From Bradyrhizobium lablabi (GTDB taxonomy: Bacteria > Pseudomonadota > Alphaproteobacteria > Rhizobiales > Xanthobacteraceae): a stretch of DNA of 64,000 bases. Below the pieces are notes generated by a model. The model was not told the DNA's origin. It worked only from the letters and a program-made list of their open reading frames with translations, and did not search any database. This document shows positions 7,409 to 16,589 of this stretch, piece by piece. The stretch lies in NCBI RefSeq assembly GCF_018129385.1, contig NZ_JAFCLN010000001.1, positions 62,001 to 126,000 of the forward strand. The letters run 5' to 3'. Within the stretch, counting starts at the first letter, position 1. The number at the start of each line of letters is the position of its first letter. A program made the translations under genes and the position numbers.

Positions 7409-9315
7409 GATCGTTGCTCCTGAATGGATCCGATCGCAGGCTCTGACGGGATGAACGCGACGCTTGTCAGGACGAGCGCAGCGCAGGCCGGATCGGCGTT
7501 CAGGCCGCGTTGTGTTGCGGTTTCGCGCAATGTCTCGGCGGCCCCCCGGATTTCATCTGCATTCCGCCCGGTGAGCGCGGCGCGCGCGGTATTCGCTGCA
7601 TCGGCGAGCGGCCCGGTTGCCAGCCGATCCAGTTCGGCACGGCAGCGCCGCAGTGCCGCAGCGCTGTCGATATAGCGCATGGCCGCTTCGACGGCCGGCT
7701 GATTCGACGCGGAGGTGCCGCTTGCGGCAACGATCTGCTGGATCCAGGTGGCGTCGCGAAACGCGGCTTCTTCCGGCGCAAGACGCAGGCGCCGCCGAAG
7801 ATCGACTCGCTTGATCTCGTTGCGGGCCGCATCGATCAGCAGCCGCAGCCGGCGATCGTTCGACAAGGGAGGGATGAGGACTTGAGCCGCGAATGTCAGG
7901 ATCGCGCCGAGACAGGACAGGAAGCAGGTAATGATAAAAACATTCGGATCGTAGCTCTGAGGGTTGGACGGTGCGAAGATGGCCAGGGTGAAGATCAGGC
8001 TGAGCCGGCCCAGCGATGAGAGCAGCAGGTTGGGCAGCGAGATCAGCAGCGAAAGGCCGATCACGACAGGCGCCAGACCGATGGCCAGGAGCTGGAACTC
8101 GGACACGCCGTTGAAGACGAAATATTTCAGGATGCCGGCGATCAGGCACGCGATCGGCGTGGCGATGACCGCCATCAGCGTGAACTTGCGCGGATCGGGC
8201 GCCGTTGCGCCGAGGCCAATGATGATCGCCACAAGCGACAGGGCGACTTCGGCCGTCGGCCAGCCCATCGCCGCAAGGAGCGCGGCAACCAGCATGAAGG
8301 CGATGGCGGCCCTGATGCCGCTCTCGACCGCGATCCGGCGCGAGCGGAAGAGGGGCGCGCGCCAGCGCAGGGCGGGGCGCGTACCCGCCCGCAGCGCATC
8401 GAGGCTACCGCGTATGTCGGCTTCCTTCCGGAACAGCTCTTCCCTGAGCCAGGTCCGGCAAATTTCCAGCAAACCGGATCGGCCGCCATCCCGTCGCGCC
8501 AGATGCGAGCCTTGTGTGGCTCCGACGGGCAGCATCGCCAGTGCGCGAGCAAGGAACAGCAGGGAAGCAAGGTCCACCATCGCGGACTGTGCCGCAGTGG
8601 TTCTTGCCGTTCCATCGTTCGATTCCGGCGCCAGGCTCGCGATGTCCGGATGGACGGCTGCGATTTCGCCCAGCAAGCTCGCCGACACGGCCGTCGGCAT
8701 CGCTTCGCCGCGAAGGGCATCTTCTGCAAAAGCCATGACTCGCCGATGCAGTGCTTCGAGACGCATGGCCAGAACGGGATGATAGTCGGGCGCAGCCAGA
8801 ACGTCGTTGATCAGCGCGACCGCCAAAACACCAACCGTAAGCGCCGCGCCGCGCGCAACACCCGCCGGGAAAACCATCTGCGGGCTGTCGATCTGCTGGA
8901 TGGCAATCAGCGCAACGGTGATGCAGCACAGCGTCGCGGCATAGGCCCGGTTGCCGTCGAGCATTCCGGCGAAATACACGCAAAGCCCGACCCAGGCGCC
9001 CAACACGGCCAGAAGAAGACCATTGGTTTGCGAAAAGATCCCTGCGATCGCAATCGAGGCGGCGACGCCAATAACCGTCGCGAACAGCCGGAAGCCGGCC
9101 TTCTCCAATCCCTGGCCGCGGGTCGGCAAGGCGAGAATCGCCACGGTGATCGCAGAGCTCATCGGAGATTCGAGCTGAAGCCAGAAGGCGGCATAAAGCG
9201 CGAGCAGGCAAGCCAGCCAGATTCGAATCGCGAACGCCCACGAGCTTGCAGGAAACCCGGCGAAAGTCGGCGGGCGCGGTGCGACGGCAGCGGCACTATT
9301 GGCATTCACCTGCAT
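7405..9315 (-). CDS. FUSC-family (AaeB-like) inner-membrane efflux protein
   Basis: A protein of about 636 residues with two blocks of membrane helices. The first, near the N-terminus, contains IRIWLACLLALYAAFW. The second, mid-protein, begins RIAVESGIRAAIAFMLVAALLAAMGWP and repeats the same pattern. Soluble regions follow each block. This duplicated architecture is that of the fusaric-acid-resistance/AaeB family. It is the first gene of the three-gene efflux operon. The start is uncertain: ATG 9315 (MQVNANSAAAV) is preferred to a GTG at 9357, but neither has a clear ribosome-binding site. Confidence 0.88.
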   Translation of the reverse strand: MQVNANSAAAVAPRPPTFAGFPASSWAFAIRIWLACLLALYAAFWLQLESPMSSAITVAILALPTRGQGLEKAGFRLFATVIGVAASIAIAGIFSQTNGLLLAVLGAWVGLCVYFAGMLDGNRAYAATLCCITVALIAIQQIDSPQMVFPAGVARGAALTVGVLAVALINDVLAAPDYHPVLAMRLEALHRRVMAFAEDALRGEAMPTAVSASLLGEIAAVHPDIASLAPESNDGTARTTAAQSAMVDLASLLFLARALAMLPVGATQGSHLARRDGGRSGLLEICRTWLREELFRKEADIRGSLDALRAGTRPALRWRAPLFRSRRIAVESGIRAAIAFMLVAALLAAMGWPTAEVALSLVAIIIGLGATAPDPRKFTLMAVIATPIACLIAGILKYFVFNGVSEFQLLAIGLAPVVIGLSLLISLPNLLLSSLGRLSLIFTLAIFAPSNPQSYDPNVFIITCFLSCLGAILTFAAQVLIPPLSNDRRLRLLIDAARNEIKRVDLRRRLRLAPEEAAFRDATWIQQIVAASGTSASNQPAVEAAMRYIDSAAALRRCRAELDRLATGPLADAANTARAALTGRNADEIRGAAETLRETATQRGLNADPACAALVLTSVAFIPSEPAIGSIQEQRS

Positions 9316-9481
9316 TGGTGCATCATCCGCCGCACCGGGAGCGTGCAGCGACCCCACGTCGTTAAGTCTGGTGCAGTATGAGGTTGTGCTTCAGGCTCGT
9401 ATTTCCGGTCCGCCACCACCTTGCGGGAATGCACGTCGGGCTCAGGAAGCCGTGATTGCAGCCGTTGTGCTGAAGGCTGGA

Positions 9482-9859
9482 CTATCCCGGCGTGTGCCCT
9501 GCCAATGCTTCTTCGAGGCGGCGGATGATCTCGTCGCCGCCGGCTGGCTTGTTGAGATAGCAATGGGCGCCTGCCGACATCACTCGCTGGCGGACGGTTT
9601 CGGTGGGGAACGCCGTCATGAAGATGATGGGGAACCGGCGGCCCGAAGCAACCAGCTTCGCTTGCAGTTCGTCGCCGGTCATCACCGGCATCTGAATATC
9701 AGCGATCATGCACGCGGGATCTTCGCCCGGCCGCTCCAGAAAGTCGGTGCCCGACCCATAGGTGCGGGCCTCATAGCCGAGCGAACGGATCAGGCTTGCG
9801 AGCGATGTGCGCACGCCCTCGTCGTCGTCCACGATTGCAATCACTGGGGTCTTGGCCAT
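9482..9859 (-). CDS. Receiver-only response regulator (FixJ-type receiver domain)
   Basis: A 125-residue single-domain receiver with no output domain. The acidic pocket DDDE (residues 11-14), phospho-acceptor Asp54 (MIADIQMP), Thr82 (FMTAFP) and Lys104 (YLNKP) are all present, so it should accept phosphate. It lies 103 bp downstream of the FixJ-like regulator and kinase genes. It could act as a phosphate sink for the kinase or signal through protein contact. The receiver resembles that of the neighbouring FixJ-like protein, suggesting duplication with loss of the output domain. Confidence 0.88.
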   Translation of the reverse strand: MAKTPVIAIVDDDEGVRTSLASLIRSLGYEARTYGSGTDFLERPGEDPACMIADIQMPVMTGDELQAKLVASGRRFPIIFMTAFPTETVRQRVMSAGAHCYLNKPAGGDEIIRRLEEALAGHTPG

Positions 9860-9962
9860 CGGCGCCCGCCTTGACCGTCAAACCGAACGGGAACAAAAAC
9901 GTCTCCCGGGGCGCGGTCGGTAGCCTGTTATGCACCCCGGGACGCCTTGCCGAAAATTATAC

Positions 9963-10640
9963 TCAGGTTTGGTCCGTATTACTCCGGGTTTGGGATACGC
10001 CGAGCGCCTCGGCCTTGCGGACGAGATCGGCGAGCGAACGGACTCCCATCTTGCGCATGACGCTGCCGCGATGAATTTTCACCGTGATCTCGCTGAGGCC
10101 GATCAGGCCGGCCACCTGCTTGTTCATCAAACCGGCGGTGACATAACCCATCACCTCGCGCTCGCGTGCCGTGAGCGTCTCGTACTGCGCACGAAGATCG
10201 TCCTTGGCGGCGGATTGGCTGCGGCGCTGCGCGTCGCGCTCGAGCGCCGCCGACACCGCGTCCAGCATGTCCTGGTCGCGAAATGGCTTTGAGAGAAAGT
10301 CGACCGCGCCGGCCTTCATCGCGCGGACCGACATCGGAATGTCGCCATGGCCGGTCATGAAGATGATGGGAAATTCGATACCCTGCCGTGAGAGCTGGCC
10401 TTGCAAATCCAGCCCGCTCACGCCGGGAAGCCGGACGTCCAGCACGATGCAGCCGGGACCGTTGGGAAGCGATCCGCCGAGCAATTCGGCGGGTGAGCCG
10501 AATAAACGGGTTTCAAGGCCGATGGACCGGAACAGGCTGTCGAGCGAGGCGCGAATGGCCGCGTCATCGTCCACGATCATGACGACGGAGTTTTGCGCCG
10601 GCGCGGCTCCAGAAGTTCCTTTTTCGCTCGGTCGTGTCAT
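9963..10640 (-). CDS. FixJ-family LuxR-type response regulator
   Basis: A 225-residue two-domain regulator. Residues 18-135 form a receiver (Asp68 in IVLDVRLPG, Thr96 in FMTGHGD, Lys118 in LSKPF). Residues 150-215 form a LuxR/NarL-type helix-turn-helix (LTAREREVMGYVTAGLMNKQVAGLIGLSEITVKIHRGSVMRKM). It starts at an ATG that overlaps the kinase stop (TAATG), so kinase and regulator are translationally coupled and almost certainly cognate. The 18-bp palindrome at 12694-12711 upstream of the operon is a plausible binding site for it, which is inference. Confidence 0.92.
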   Translation of the reverse strand: MTRPSEKGTSGAAPAQNSVVMIVDDDAAIRASLDSLFRSIGLETRLFGSPAELLGGSLPNGPGCIVLDVRLPGVSGLDLQGQLSRQGIEFPIIFMTGHGDIPMSVRAMKAGAVDFLSKPFRDQDMLDAVSAALERDAQRRSQSAAKDDLRAQYETLTAREREVMGYVTAGLMNKQVAGLIGLSEITVKIHRGSVMRKMGVRSLADLVRKAEALGVSQTRSNTDQT

Positions 10641-12562
10641 TATGCAACATGCTCTTGGGCCACGGGCAGCGTCAGGCGGAACGTCGCGCCGGAACCGGGC
10701 GTGCTCTCCGCCGACAACTGGCCTCCATGAGCTTCGACCGTCGTCCGGCAGATCGCAAGCCCCATGCCCATACCGCCCTGTTTGGTCGTGAAAAATGGCT
10801 CAAAAAGCCGCGGCAGGTCGTTGGGAGCAATGCCCGGGCCCGTGTCCTCCACCGTCACGGCAAAGCTTCCGCTCTCATCAACGCTCGTGCGTAGCGAGAC
10901 GATGCGAGGCCCGTTCTGCTTCGACATGGCCTGGCCGGCGTTGACCATGAGATTGACGAGCACCTGTTGAAGCTGGATGCGGTCGCCGCGAACCCGCAGC
11001 AGGTCCGGTCCAGCCTCGATGTTCAGCGTGACATGGTCCTTCCAAAGTTCGCGCTCGACCAGCTTCGCCGCTTCCGAGATGATCTCGGCTATTTCATGGG
11101 ATTCCTGCTGCACCGGCTGCTTCTTCAGAAAGGCCCTGATGCGGGTGACGATCTCGCTGGCGCGCCGGCCTTCGCCGACGACCCGGTTGATAGCGGCTGC
11201 GACTTCCTCCAGATTGGGCACGTCGCGCCGCAGCCAACGCATGCCGGCCTCGCCGCTGGTCACGATCGCCGCCAGCGGCTGGTTGACCTCATGGGCGATC
11301 GAGGCGGTCAACTCACCGAGCGTGGCCACGCGCGAAGCATGCGCAAGCTCCGCCTGCGCGGCAAGCAGCGCGTCCTGGGCCTGCCTGCGCTCGGTGATGT
11401 CGACAACGAAGGCGAGTACGTTGCGATCGCCATCGGATTGGGCAGGAAAGGTGATCGTAAACAGTACCGGAACCCTGCGCCCGTCGAGGCTGACCAGTTC
11501 GGTTTCGCCCTCGTAGAAGGGATCGCCTTGAGCGAAGGCCACCAAGGCTCTGAAGAAGGTGCGGTCGCTTTCGCCCAGGAGCTTGTCGACGCTTTCGCGG
11601 AAGGCCGAAGCGCCGTCGGCACCCACCATCTTTTGCAGCGCCGGGTTGACATCGATGATTCTGGCGAGCGGTCGCGCGCTGCGGACAAAGTCCGGATTGT
11701 GCGCGAGATAGTCGGCGATGTTCGCCTTGTCGAGGTTCAGCGCCTGTAACGCGGAGCGGATGGCGCTCCAGTCTTCCTCGAGTACGCCGACGCGGCTGGC
11801 ATTGAACATCCGTCGATAGCGCCGCTCGCTTTGTACCAGCGCGGCATGGGCCGCCTCGCGGTCGGTGACGTCGGTGAGCGTCTCCAGCACGTCGCGCGGC
11901 TCGCCGAGGTGATCGTATTGCACGGCCCAGCGGGCTTCGATCGCCAGAACCGCGCCGGATTTGGTGCGCTGCTCAAGCCGGCCTTCCCAGCGGCCTTTGT
12001 CGATCAGGGTATTTTCGACTGCCTCGCGCGGTTGGGAGTAGACCGTCTGCAATAGCTCGTCCGCCACCCGCCCGATGGCTTCGTCCGCGGACCAGCCGTA
12101 GGTTTCTTCCGCGCACCGGTTCCAGAACGAGATGACGCCGCCCCGATCCCGGACGAAGATCATGTCATGGGAGAGGTTGAGCAGGCGCGCCTGCGCAGCA
12201 AGGCGCTTGGTCGCCGTCTGATTCTGTAGCGCCAGCAGCGTCGTGATCGCGATGGCTGCGAGACTGACGGACGCGCGCAGGGCAGCCGAATCGATCACCT
12301 CAAAGCCGTGCGACAGGCCGTACGCCGCGACGGTGAGTACGGCGCAGCCTATTGCCGCAATGATGATGTCGTCGCGCCGCGTCGTCTTCGCCGCCAGCAG
12401 GATCGCAATGACGTAGCTTACCGCCACCGCGCCCTCCCAAGGCGTGAGGGCGTCGATCAGGAAAACGGCAAAAGCGAGAACGGCGGAGCAGAGCCGCAAA
12501 CCGTTACGGCTCATGGGCACACCCGCGAGCATTGTCGTTACCGCAGTTGGACATGTTGTCAT
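10640..12562 (-). CDS. Membrane PAS-domain sensor histidine kinase
   Basis: About 640 residues. Three or four membrane segments lie between residues 22 and 112. Two PAS-type regions follow (roughly 125-235 and 250-390, the second ending LAFVVDITERRQAQ). A HisKA domain carries the phospho-acceptor His424 (SIAHEVNQPLAAI), and a HATPase domain has the N-box LVNLMVNAGQAM and the G-box DTGPGIA. The HEVNQPL context is typical of kinases paired with FixJ-type regulators, as here. No haem-binding FixL signature could be assigned, so the signal is unknown. Starts at 12532 and 12514 are also possible, since no strong ribosome-binding site distinguishes them. Confidence 0.9.
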   Translation of the reverse strand: MTTCPTAVTTMLAGVPMSRNGLRLCSAVLAFAVFLIDALTPWEGAVAVSYVIAILLAAKTTRRDDIIIAAIGCAVLTVAAYGLSHGFEVIDSAALRASVSLAAIAITTLLALQNQTATKRLAAQARLLNLSHDMIFVRDRGGVISFWNRCAEETYGWSADEAIGRVADELLQTVYSQPREAVENTLIDKGRWEGRLEQRTKSGAVLAIEARWAVQYDHLGEPRDVLETLTDVTDREAAHAALVQSERRYRRMFNASRVGVLEEDWSAIRSALQALNLDKANIADYLAHNPDFVRSARPLARIIDVNPALQKMVGADGASAFRESVDKLLGESDRTFFRALVAFAQGDPFYEGETELVSLDGRRVPVLFTITFPAQSDGDRNVLAFVVDITERRQAQDALLAAQAELAHASRVATLGELTASIAHEVNQPLAAIVTSGEAGMRWLRRDVPNLEEVAAAINRVVGEGRRASEIVTRIRAFLKKQPVQQESHEIAEIISEAAKLVERELWKDHVTLNIEAGPDLLRVRGDRIQLQQVLVNLMVNAGQAMSKQNGPRIVSLRTSVDESGSFAVTVEDTGPGIAPNDLPRLFEPFFTTKQGGMGMGLAICRTTVEAHGGQLSAESTPGSGATFRLTLPVAQEHVA

Positions 12563-12693
12563 TTCGGCCGTTTGATGCCGCGATTTCAGCGTTCCGGCAA
12601 CATGGCGACGAATGCTTTTCGTGCACTCGTGGAATATTTCCTGCGATGATTGAATCCACCGTCGCAGTACACATTACACGGCATTTTGATGCG

Positions 12694-12711
12694 ATCATAC
12701 CTAGGTATGAT
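12694..12711. promoter_or_regulatory. 18-bp perfect palindrome, candidate operator
   Basis: ATCATACCTAGGTATGAT is identical to its reverse complement over all 18 bases. It lies in the 284-bp gap between the divergent histidine-kinase operon (minus) and the AraC-type gene (plus), 132 bp upstream of the kinase start and 135 bp upstream of the AraC start. The near-central position and perfect symmetry suggest a dimer-binding site; the FixJ-like regulator encoded by the kinase operon is the leading candidate. No other gene or promoter hexamer pair was confidently seen in the gap. Confidence 0.6.
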
Positions 12712-12846
12712 GTGGCCAAACCGACAATCTAGCGGCCTAACCGCGCGTAGAATGGAGCGTATAGACCAGCGGGCTACCTTGCGATCACAGCTTCCGGAAC
12801 AAGCCGATCGGCTCTCGGATCTGCAACTGGGCAAGGAGATACGGCC

Positions 12847-13677
12847 ATGTCGCTGCTGACGTCACCCGCACAAATCACTGGCAACGAGGTCGAGGTCGTC
12901 GACCTCCGGTCGATCGACCTCTCGGGAGTAGATCGCCGCCGGCTGCAGCGCTCGAAACTCCCCGCTCGTTTTGCCAAGGACGGCATCACGCTCTCGCTGG
13001 AGCACCTCGACGTCGCTCTGGCCGTGAGGGCCGAGAAGGAAGATGCGAGGGACGACGGCATTCCCTGCTTCAAGGTATCGGCCAAGCGCCTCGATCAAAA
13101 TTCCGCCATCGCCAAGGCGGCGCCTGTCCCGGAAAAGTCCGACGACCCCGTCATTCAGCGCCTTTCGGACGCACTCGCCGCCGCGGAAGCCGCGCGCGAT
13201 CCGCACTCCGCCATCTGCGCCGATGCCCTGCGCCTTGCCATCCTCACACGGCAGTTCAGCCAGGCCGATGCCGGCGCAGGCGAGGCTTCCACCGGCCGCA
13301 ACGTGCGGTCGCTGCAAAAATGGCGCCTCAAGCGCGTCATGCAGTATATCGACGAACGTCTCGGCGGAAAGATCACGTTGCAGGATCTCGCCGAGGTCGC
13401 CGGTCTTAGCCGGATGCACTTTGCCGCACAGTTCCGGGCCGCCATGGGCATGCGGCCCCACGAATATCTCCTGAAGCGCCGGATCGAACGCGCCGAGGAA
13501 TTGCTCAAGCGGGCCGAAGTCTCGCTCGTCGAGATTGCTCTGACAGTCGGTTTCCAGACCCAGGCGCACTTCACCACGGTGTTCAAGCGTTTCGCCGGCG
13601 ACACGCCGTATCAGTGGAGGAGCGCGTATCTGACGCAGTCCGCGCCGCTGCCGCCAGCACGAATGAGCCTGTCGTGA
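12847..13677 (+). CDS. AraC-family transcriptional regulator
   Basis: A 276-residue regulator. The first 160 residues show no recognised domain. The C-terminal 110 residues hold both AraC helix-turn-helix units (LQDLAEVAGLSRMHFAAQFRAAMGMRPHEYLLKRRIE and LVEIALTVGFQTQAHFTTVFKRFAGDTPYQWR). GGAGATACGGCC precedes the ATG, supporting this start. It diverges from the two-component operon. The DNA-binding half closely resembles that of the AraC protein encoded at 4467-5516, so the two may bind similar sites. Confidence 0.9.
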   Translation: MSLLTSPAQITGNEVEVVDLRSIDLSGVDRRRLQRSKLPARFAKDGITLSLEHLDVALAVRAEKEDARDDGIPCFKVSAKRLDQNSAIAKAAPVPEKSDDPVIQRLSDALAAAEAARDPHSAICADALRLAILTRQFSQADAGAGEASTGRNVRSLQKWRLKRVMQYIDERLGGKITLQDLAEVAGLSRMHFAAQFRAAMGMRPHEYLLKRRIERAEELLKRAEVSLVEIALTVGFQTQAHFTTVFKRFAGDTPYQWRSAYLTQSAPLPPARMSLS

Positions 13678-14035
13678 CCGGGCTCGGCATTCACATATGG
13701 CTTCTGTCGCTGATCGGCATACGTTCGGCGGCGACGTACCACGAAGTGGCCGCGATGCTTGGAATGATCCACATCTTCGGCAACGCCTATCGATTGGCCT
13801 CTTCAGGCATCGTTTCGAGCGGCGTGTACGGGCGATTTACGCTGGGTTTTTGCCGCACTCTTGTTGCGGGCGCGGTAAACCATCTCGCATCGAACGGCTT
13901 CGGTCATGCCCTGCGTTCACGGGGACAGCATTTGCTGGCTTTAAGTTCTGCAAAATACGCGCTCCATTGGGAGATCGGCTGAAGCGCGCGCGGCGGCCAG
14001 GACAAAATTTTCAGAAGCCGGAGCGAAGTGTTGCA
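13678..14035. other. 358-bp region with no supported gene
   Basis: Lies between the AraC gene (plus) and the flavin oxidoreductase gene (minus), which converge here. Two overlapping open frames (13614-13982 and 13697-14170) cover it, but neither has a ribosome-binding site or a recognisable protein pattern. No clear terminator hairpin was found. Confidence 0.35.
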
Positions 14036-15061
14036 TCAGCGCCAGCCGAGGGCTGGTGCGACGTGAGTCAGAATCGATTCGATCACATGCGCGTTGTATT
14101 CGACGCCGAGCTGGTTGGGGACTGTAAGAAGCAGCGTGTCGGCTTCGGCAATGGCTTCATCTGCCCTTAGCTGCTCGATGAGGGTGTCCGGTTCGGCGGC
14201 GTAGCTGCGGCCGAAAATGGCCCGTGTCCTTTCGTCGATGAATCCGATCTGGTCTTCGTCCGCGCCGCCGCGTCCGAAATAGGCCCGATCGCGATCGTCG
14301 ATCAGCGCGAAGATGCTGCGGCTGACCGACACCCGCGGCTCGCGCGCGTGGCCCGCCTCCTTCCACGCAGCCCGGTAGGCGCGGATTTGTGCGGCCTGCT
14401 GCACATGGAAAGCCTCGCCGGTCTCGTCATTCTTGAGCGTCGAGCTCTGCAAATTCATGCCCATCTTTGCGGCCCAGACGGCCGTGGCATTCGAACCGGC
14501 GCCCCACCAGATCCGCTCACGAAGGCCTTCGGAATGCGGCTCCAGGCGCAGCAGCCCGGGTGGATTCGGAAACATGGGGCGGGGATTTGGCTGGGCAAAA
14601 CCCTGGCCGCGCAAGAGATCCAGAAAGACTTCCGCGTGACGGCGCCCCATGTCGGCGTCACTCTCGCCCTCGGCGGGCTGAAAGCCGAAATGGCGCCACC
14701 CGTCGATCACCTGCTCGGGCGATCCTCGGCTAATGCCGAGCTGCAAGCGTTGACCGGCGATGAGATCGGCCGCGCCGGCGTCTTCCACCATGTAGAGCGG
14801 GTTCTCGTAGCGCATGTCGATCACAGCCGTGCCGATTTCGATGCGGCTGGTCTTTGCGCCGACGGCCGCCAACAGCGGAAACGGCGAGGCGAGCTGGCGA
14901 GCGAAGTGATGCACCCGGAAATAAGCTCCGTCCGCACCCAGTTGATCGGCAGCAACGGCCAGGTCGATGGACTGCAACAGGGTATCTGCGGCCGATCGTG
15001 CTTGCGATTGCGGGGAAGGCGTCCAGTGACCGAACGAAAGGAAGCCGATCTTCTTCTTCAT
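14036..15061 (-). CDS. Luciferase-like (LLM class) flavin-dependent oxidoreductase
   Basis: A 341-residue bacterial-luciferase-fold monooxygenase or oxidoreductase. It opens MKKKIGFLSFGHWTP and has family patterns such as DGAYFRVHHFARQLASPFPLLAAVGAKTSRIEIGTAVIDMRYENP and RLQLGISRGSPEQVIDGWRHFGF. Such proteins use reduced FMN supplied by a separate reductase; the substrate cannot be told from sequence. ATG 15061 is preferred to a TTG at 15073, though neither has a strong ribosome-binding site. It is a single-gene unit on the minus strand, divergent from the Rieske dioxygenase operon. Confidence 0.9.
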   Translation of the reverse strand: MKKKIGFLSFGHWTPSPQSQARSAADTLLQSIDLAVAADQLGADGAYFRVHHFARQLASPFPLLAAVGAKTSRIEIGTAVIDMRYENPLYMVEDAGAADLIAGQRLQLGISRGSPEQVIDGWRHFGFQPAEGESDADMGRRHAEVFLDLLRGQGFAQPNPRPMFPNPPGLLRLEPHSEGLRERIWWGAGSNATAVWAAKMGMNLQSSTLKNDETGEAFHVQQAAQIRAYRAAWKEAGHAREPRVSVSRSIFALIDDRDRAYFGRGGADEDQIGFIDERTRAIFGRSYAAEPDTLIEQLRADEAIAEADTLLLTVPNQLGVEYNAHVIESILTHVAPALGWR

Positions 15062-15157
15062 AAAGGCAGTCAATCTTCGAAAGCGGGTTCAGGTTGGCGT
15101 CGAGCGGGCCGAGGCGGTGATTGTCACGCAGCCACTACCCGCTTTTCCGGCCGTCAG

Positions 15158-15173
15158 GTTAGCCCCGGCTAAC
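15158..15173. repeat. Inverted repeat GTTAGCC-CC-GGCTAAC
   Basis: A perfect 7-base inverted repeat with a 2-base centre, about 100 bp upstream of the flavin oxidoreductase start and about 80 bp upstream of the dioxygenase promoter module. It is a candidate operator for the minus-strand oxidoreductase gene. Confidence 0.35.
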
Positions 15174-15250
15174 TCACGTTTTCGTGGGCGCCGCCGGGAG
15201 CATCGTGCCAGGCCTGCGTAAAGAGACTTGATCGGGGAAGCTTTTGTGTT

Positions 15251-15279
15251 ATTATTTGAACGGTCGGTCGGATTATTAT
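15251..15279 (+). promoter_or_regulatory. Promoter/operator of the Rieske dioxygenase operon (site A)
   Basis: An AT-rich island holds the module TTGAACGGTCGGTCGGAT followed by a -10-like TATTAT (15274-15279), 50 bp upstream of the dioxygenase alpha start. The same module, in the same orientation towards its operon, occurs upstream of the FAD oxidoreductase operon at 29601-29629. Over the 26 bases 15251-15276 the two copies differ at only one position. This near-identity, 14 kb apart, points to one regulator for both operons, most simply the TetR protein encoded at 29750. Confidence 0.72.
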
Positions 15280-15329
15280 TAAGTCGCCTTGCAAGGGCGA
15301 GGCCGGCTGTCGAATTGGGAGGGAGAGCG

Positions 15330-16589
15330 ATGAACGTGATGCCGCGCGCGTCGCAGTGGTCGGAATTGATCCGACCGGACCGGGTGCATGGCTCGCTTTA
15401 CAGCGATCCGGCCATTTTCGAAGCCGAGCTCCAGAACATCTGGTATCGCACCTGGGTCTATGTCGGCCACGAGAGTGAGGTGCCGAACGCCAACGACTAC
15501 GTCGTCAAGTCGATCGGCCCGCAATCGGTGATCATGACCCGCGACGAGCAGGGCAAGGTCAACCTCCTGCTCAACCGCTGCTCGCATCGCGGCAACCAAG
15601 TGTGCTCCTACGAAAAGGGCAACGCGCGTTCCTTTACTTGTCCTTTCCATTCCTGGACCTTTGCCAATGACGGCCGCCTCGTCGGCTATGCCTTTCCCGA
15701 CGGCTATGAAGGGCAGGACAAGTCGCAATTGGCGCTCGGCCGCGTCACACGCGTCGAATCCTATCGCGGCTTCGTATTCGGCTCCTTCGCGGCGGAAGGG
15801 CCGACGCTTCGCGAGCATCTCGGCGGCGCGATCGAGACCATCGACCGCCTGGTGCGCACCTCGCCGGAGGGCGAGGTGGAAATCACCGCCGGCTTCCTCA
15901 AGCACCGCGTGAAGGCCAACTGGAAGTTCATCCTCGAGAACGAGTGCGACGGCTATCATCCGGCATTCGTTCACACATCGATCTTTGGCGTTGCCGACAG
16001 CATGATCGGCAAGCTTTACGGCGGCGCTTCCACCGCGCTGACGCGCGACTATGGCGAGGGCCACACGGAAATCGACCTGCGGCCGGAATTCCGCAAGCGC
16101 GACGCGCCGATGAGCTGGTTCGGCACGTCGGCCGAGCGGCTGCCGGACTACACCGCGCGGATGAAAGCTGCCTATGGCGAGAAGGAAGCGCGCGAGATCA
16201 TGATCGACGGCGTGCCGCATGTCATGATCTTCCCGAACCTGTTCATCGCGGAAATCCAGATGTTCGTGATCCAGCCGCTGGCGGTCGACGACAGCGTGCA
16301 GCACGTCACCGCGCTACAGTTCAAGGGTGCGCCGGATCTCAACCGCCGGCTTCGCCAACAGACCATGGGCTCTGTCGGGCCGGCCGGCTTCCTCCTGGCC
16401 GACGATTCCGAAATGTACGAACGCTGCCATCGCGGCGTGCTCGCGCGCAACCCGGAATGGATTTTCCTCGGGCGCGGCGAGAAACGCGAGCGCACCGATG
16501 AGGCGGGATTTACCGTCGGCCACGTTACGGACGAAGTGCCCTCGCGCGGCATCTGGCGCCACTATCGCAAGCTGATGGAGGCGCGCTGA
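15330..16589 (+). CDS. Rieske aromatic-ring-hydroxylating dioxygenase, alpha subunit
   Basis: A 419-residue large subunit that would insert O2 into an aromatic or cyclic substrate. The Rieske [2Fe-2S] ligands are Cys84/His86 (NRCSHRG) and Cys104/His107 (CPFHSW). The mononuclear iron site is ENECDGYHPAFVH, with the bridging Asp207 and ligands His210 and His215. The ATG at 15330 has GGGAGGGA just upstream and is preferred to a frame-open start at 15228, which would overlap the promoter module. The beta-subunit gene overlaps by one base. No ferredoxin or reductase gene is present in the window, so electron donors must come from elsewhere. Substrate unknown. Confidence 0.93.
   Translation: MNVMPRASQWSELIRPDRVHGSLYSDPAIFEAELQNIWYRTWVYVGHESEVPNANDYVVKSIGPQSVIMTRDEQGKVNLLLNRCSHRGNQVCSYEKGNARSFTCPFHSWTFANDGRLVGYAFPDGYEGQDKSQLALGRVTRVESYRGFVFGSFAAEGPTLREHLGGAIETIDRLVRTSPEGEVEITAGFLKHRVKANWKFILENECDGYHPAFVHTSIFGVADSMIGKLYGGASTALTRDYGEGHTEIDLRPEFRKRDAPMSWFGTSAERLPDYTARMKAAYGEKEAREIMIDGVPHVMIFPNLFIAEIQMFVIQPLAVDDSVQHVTALQFKGAPDLNRRLRQQTMGSVGPAGFLLADDSEMYERCHRGVLARNPEWIFLGRGEKRERTDEAGFTVGHVTDEVPSRGIWRHYRKLMEAR

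Noticed and set aside
13614..14170. Two small open frames between the AraC gene and the flavin oxidoreductase
   Set aside because: No ribosome-binding site, no recognisable pattern, and one overlaps the AraC coding end. I cannot support a gene.
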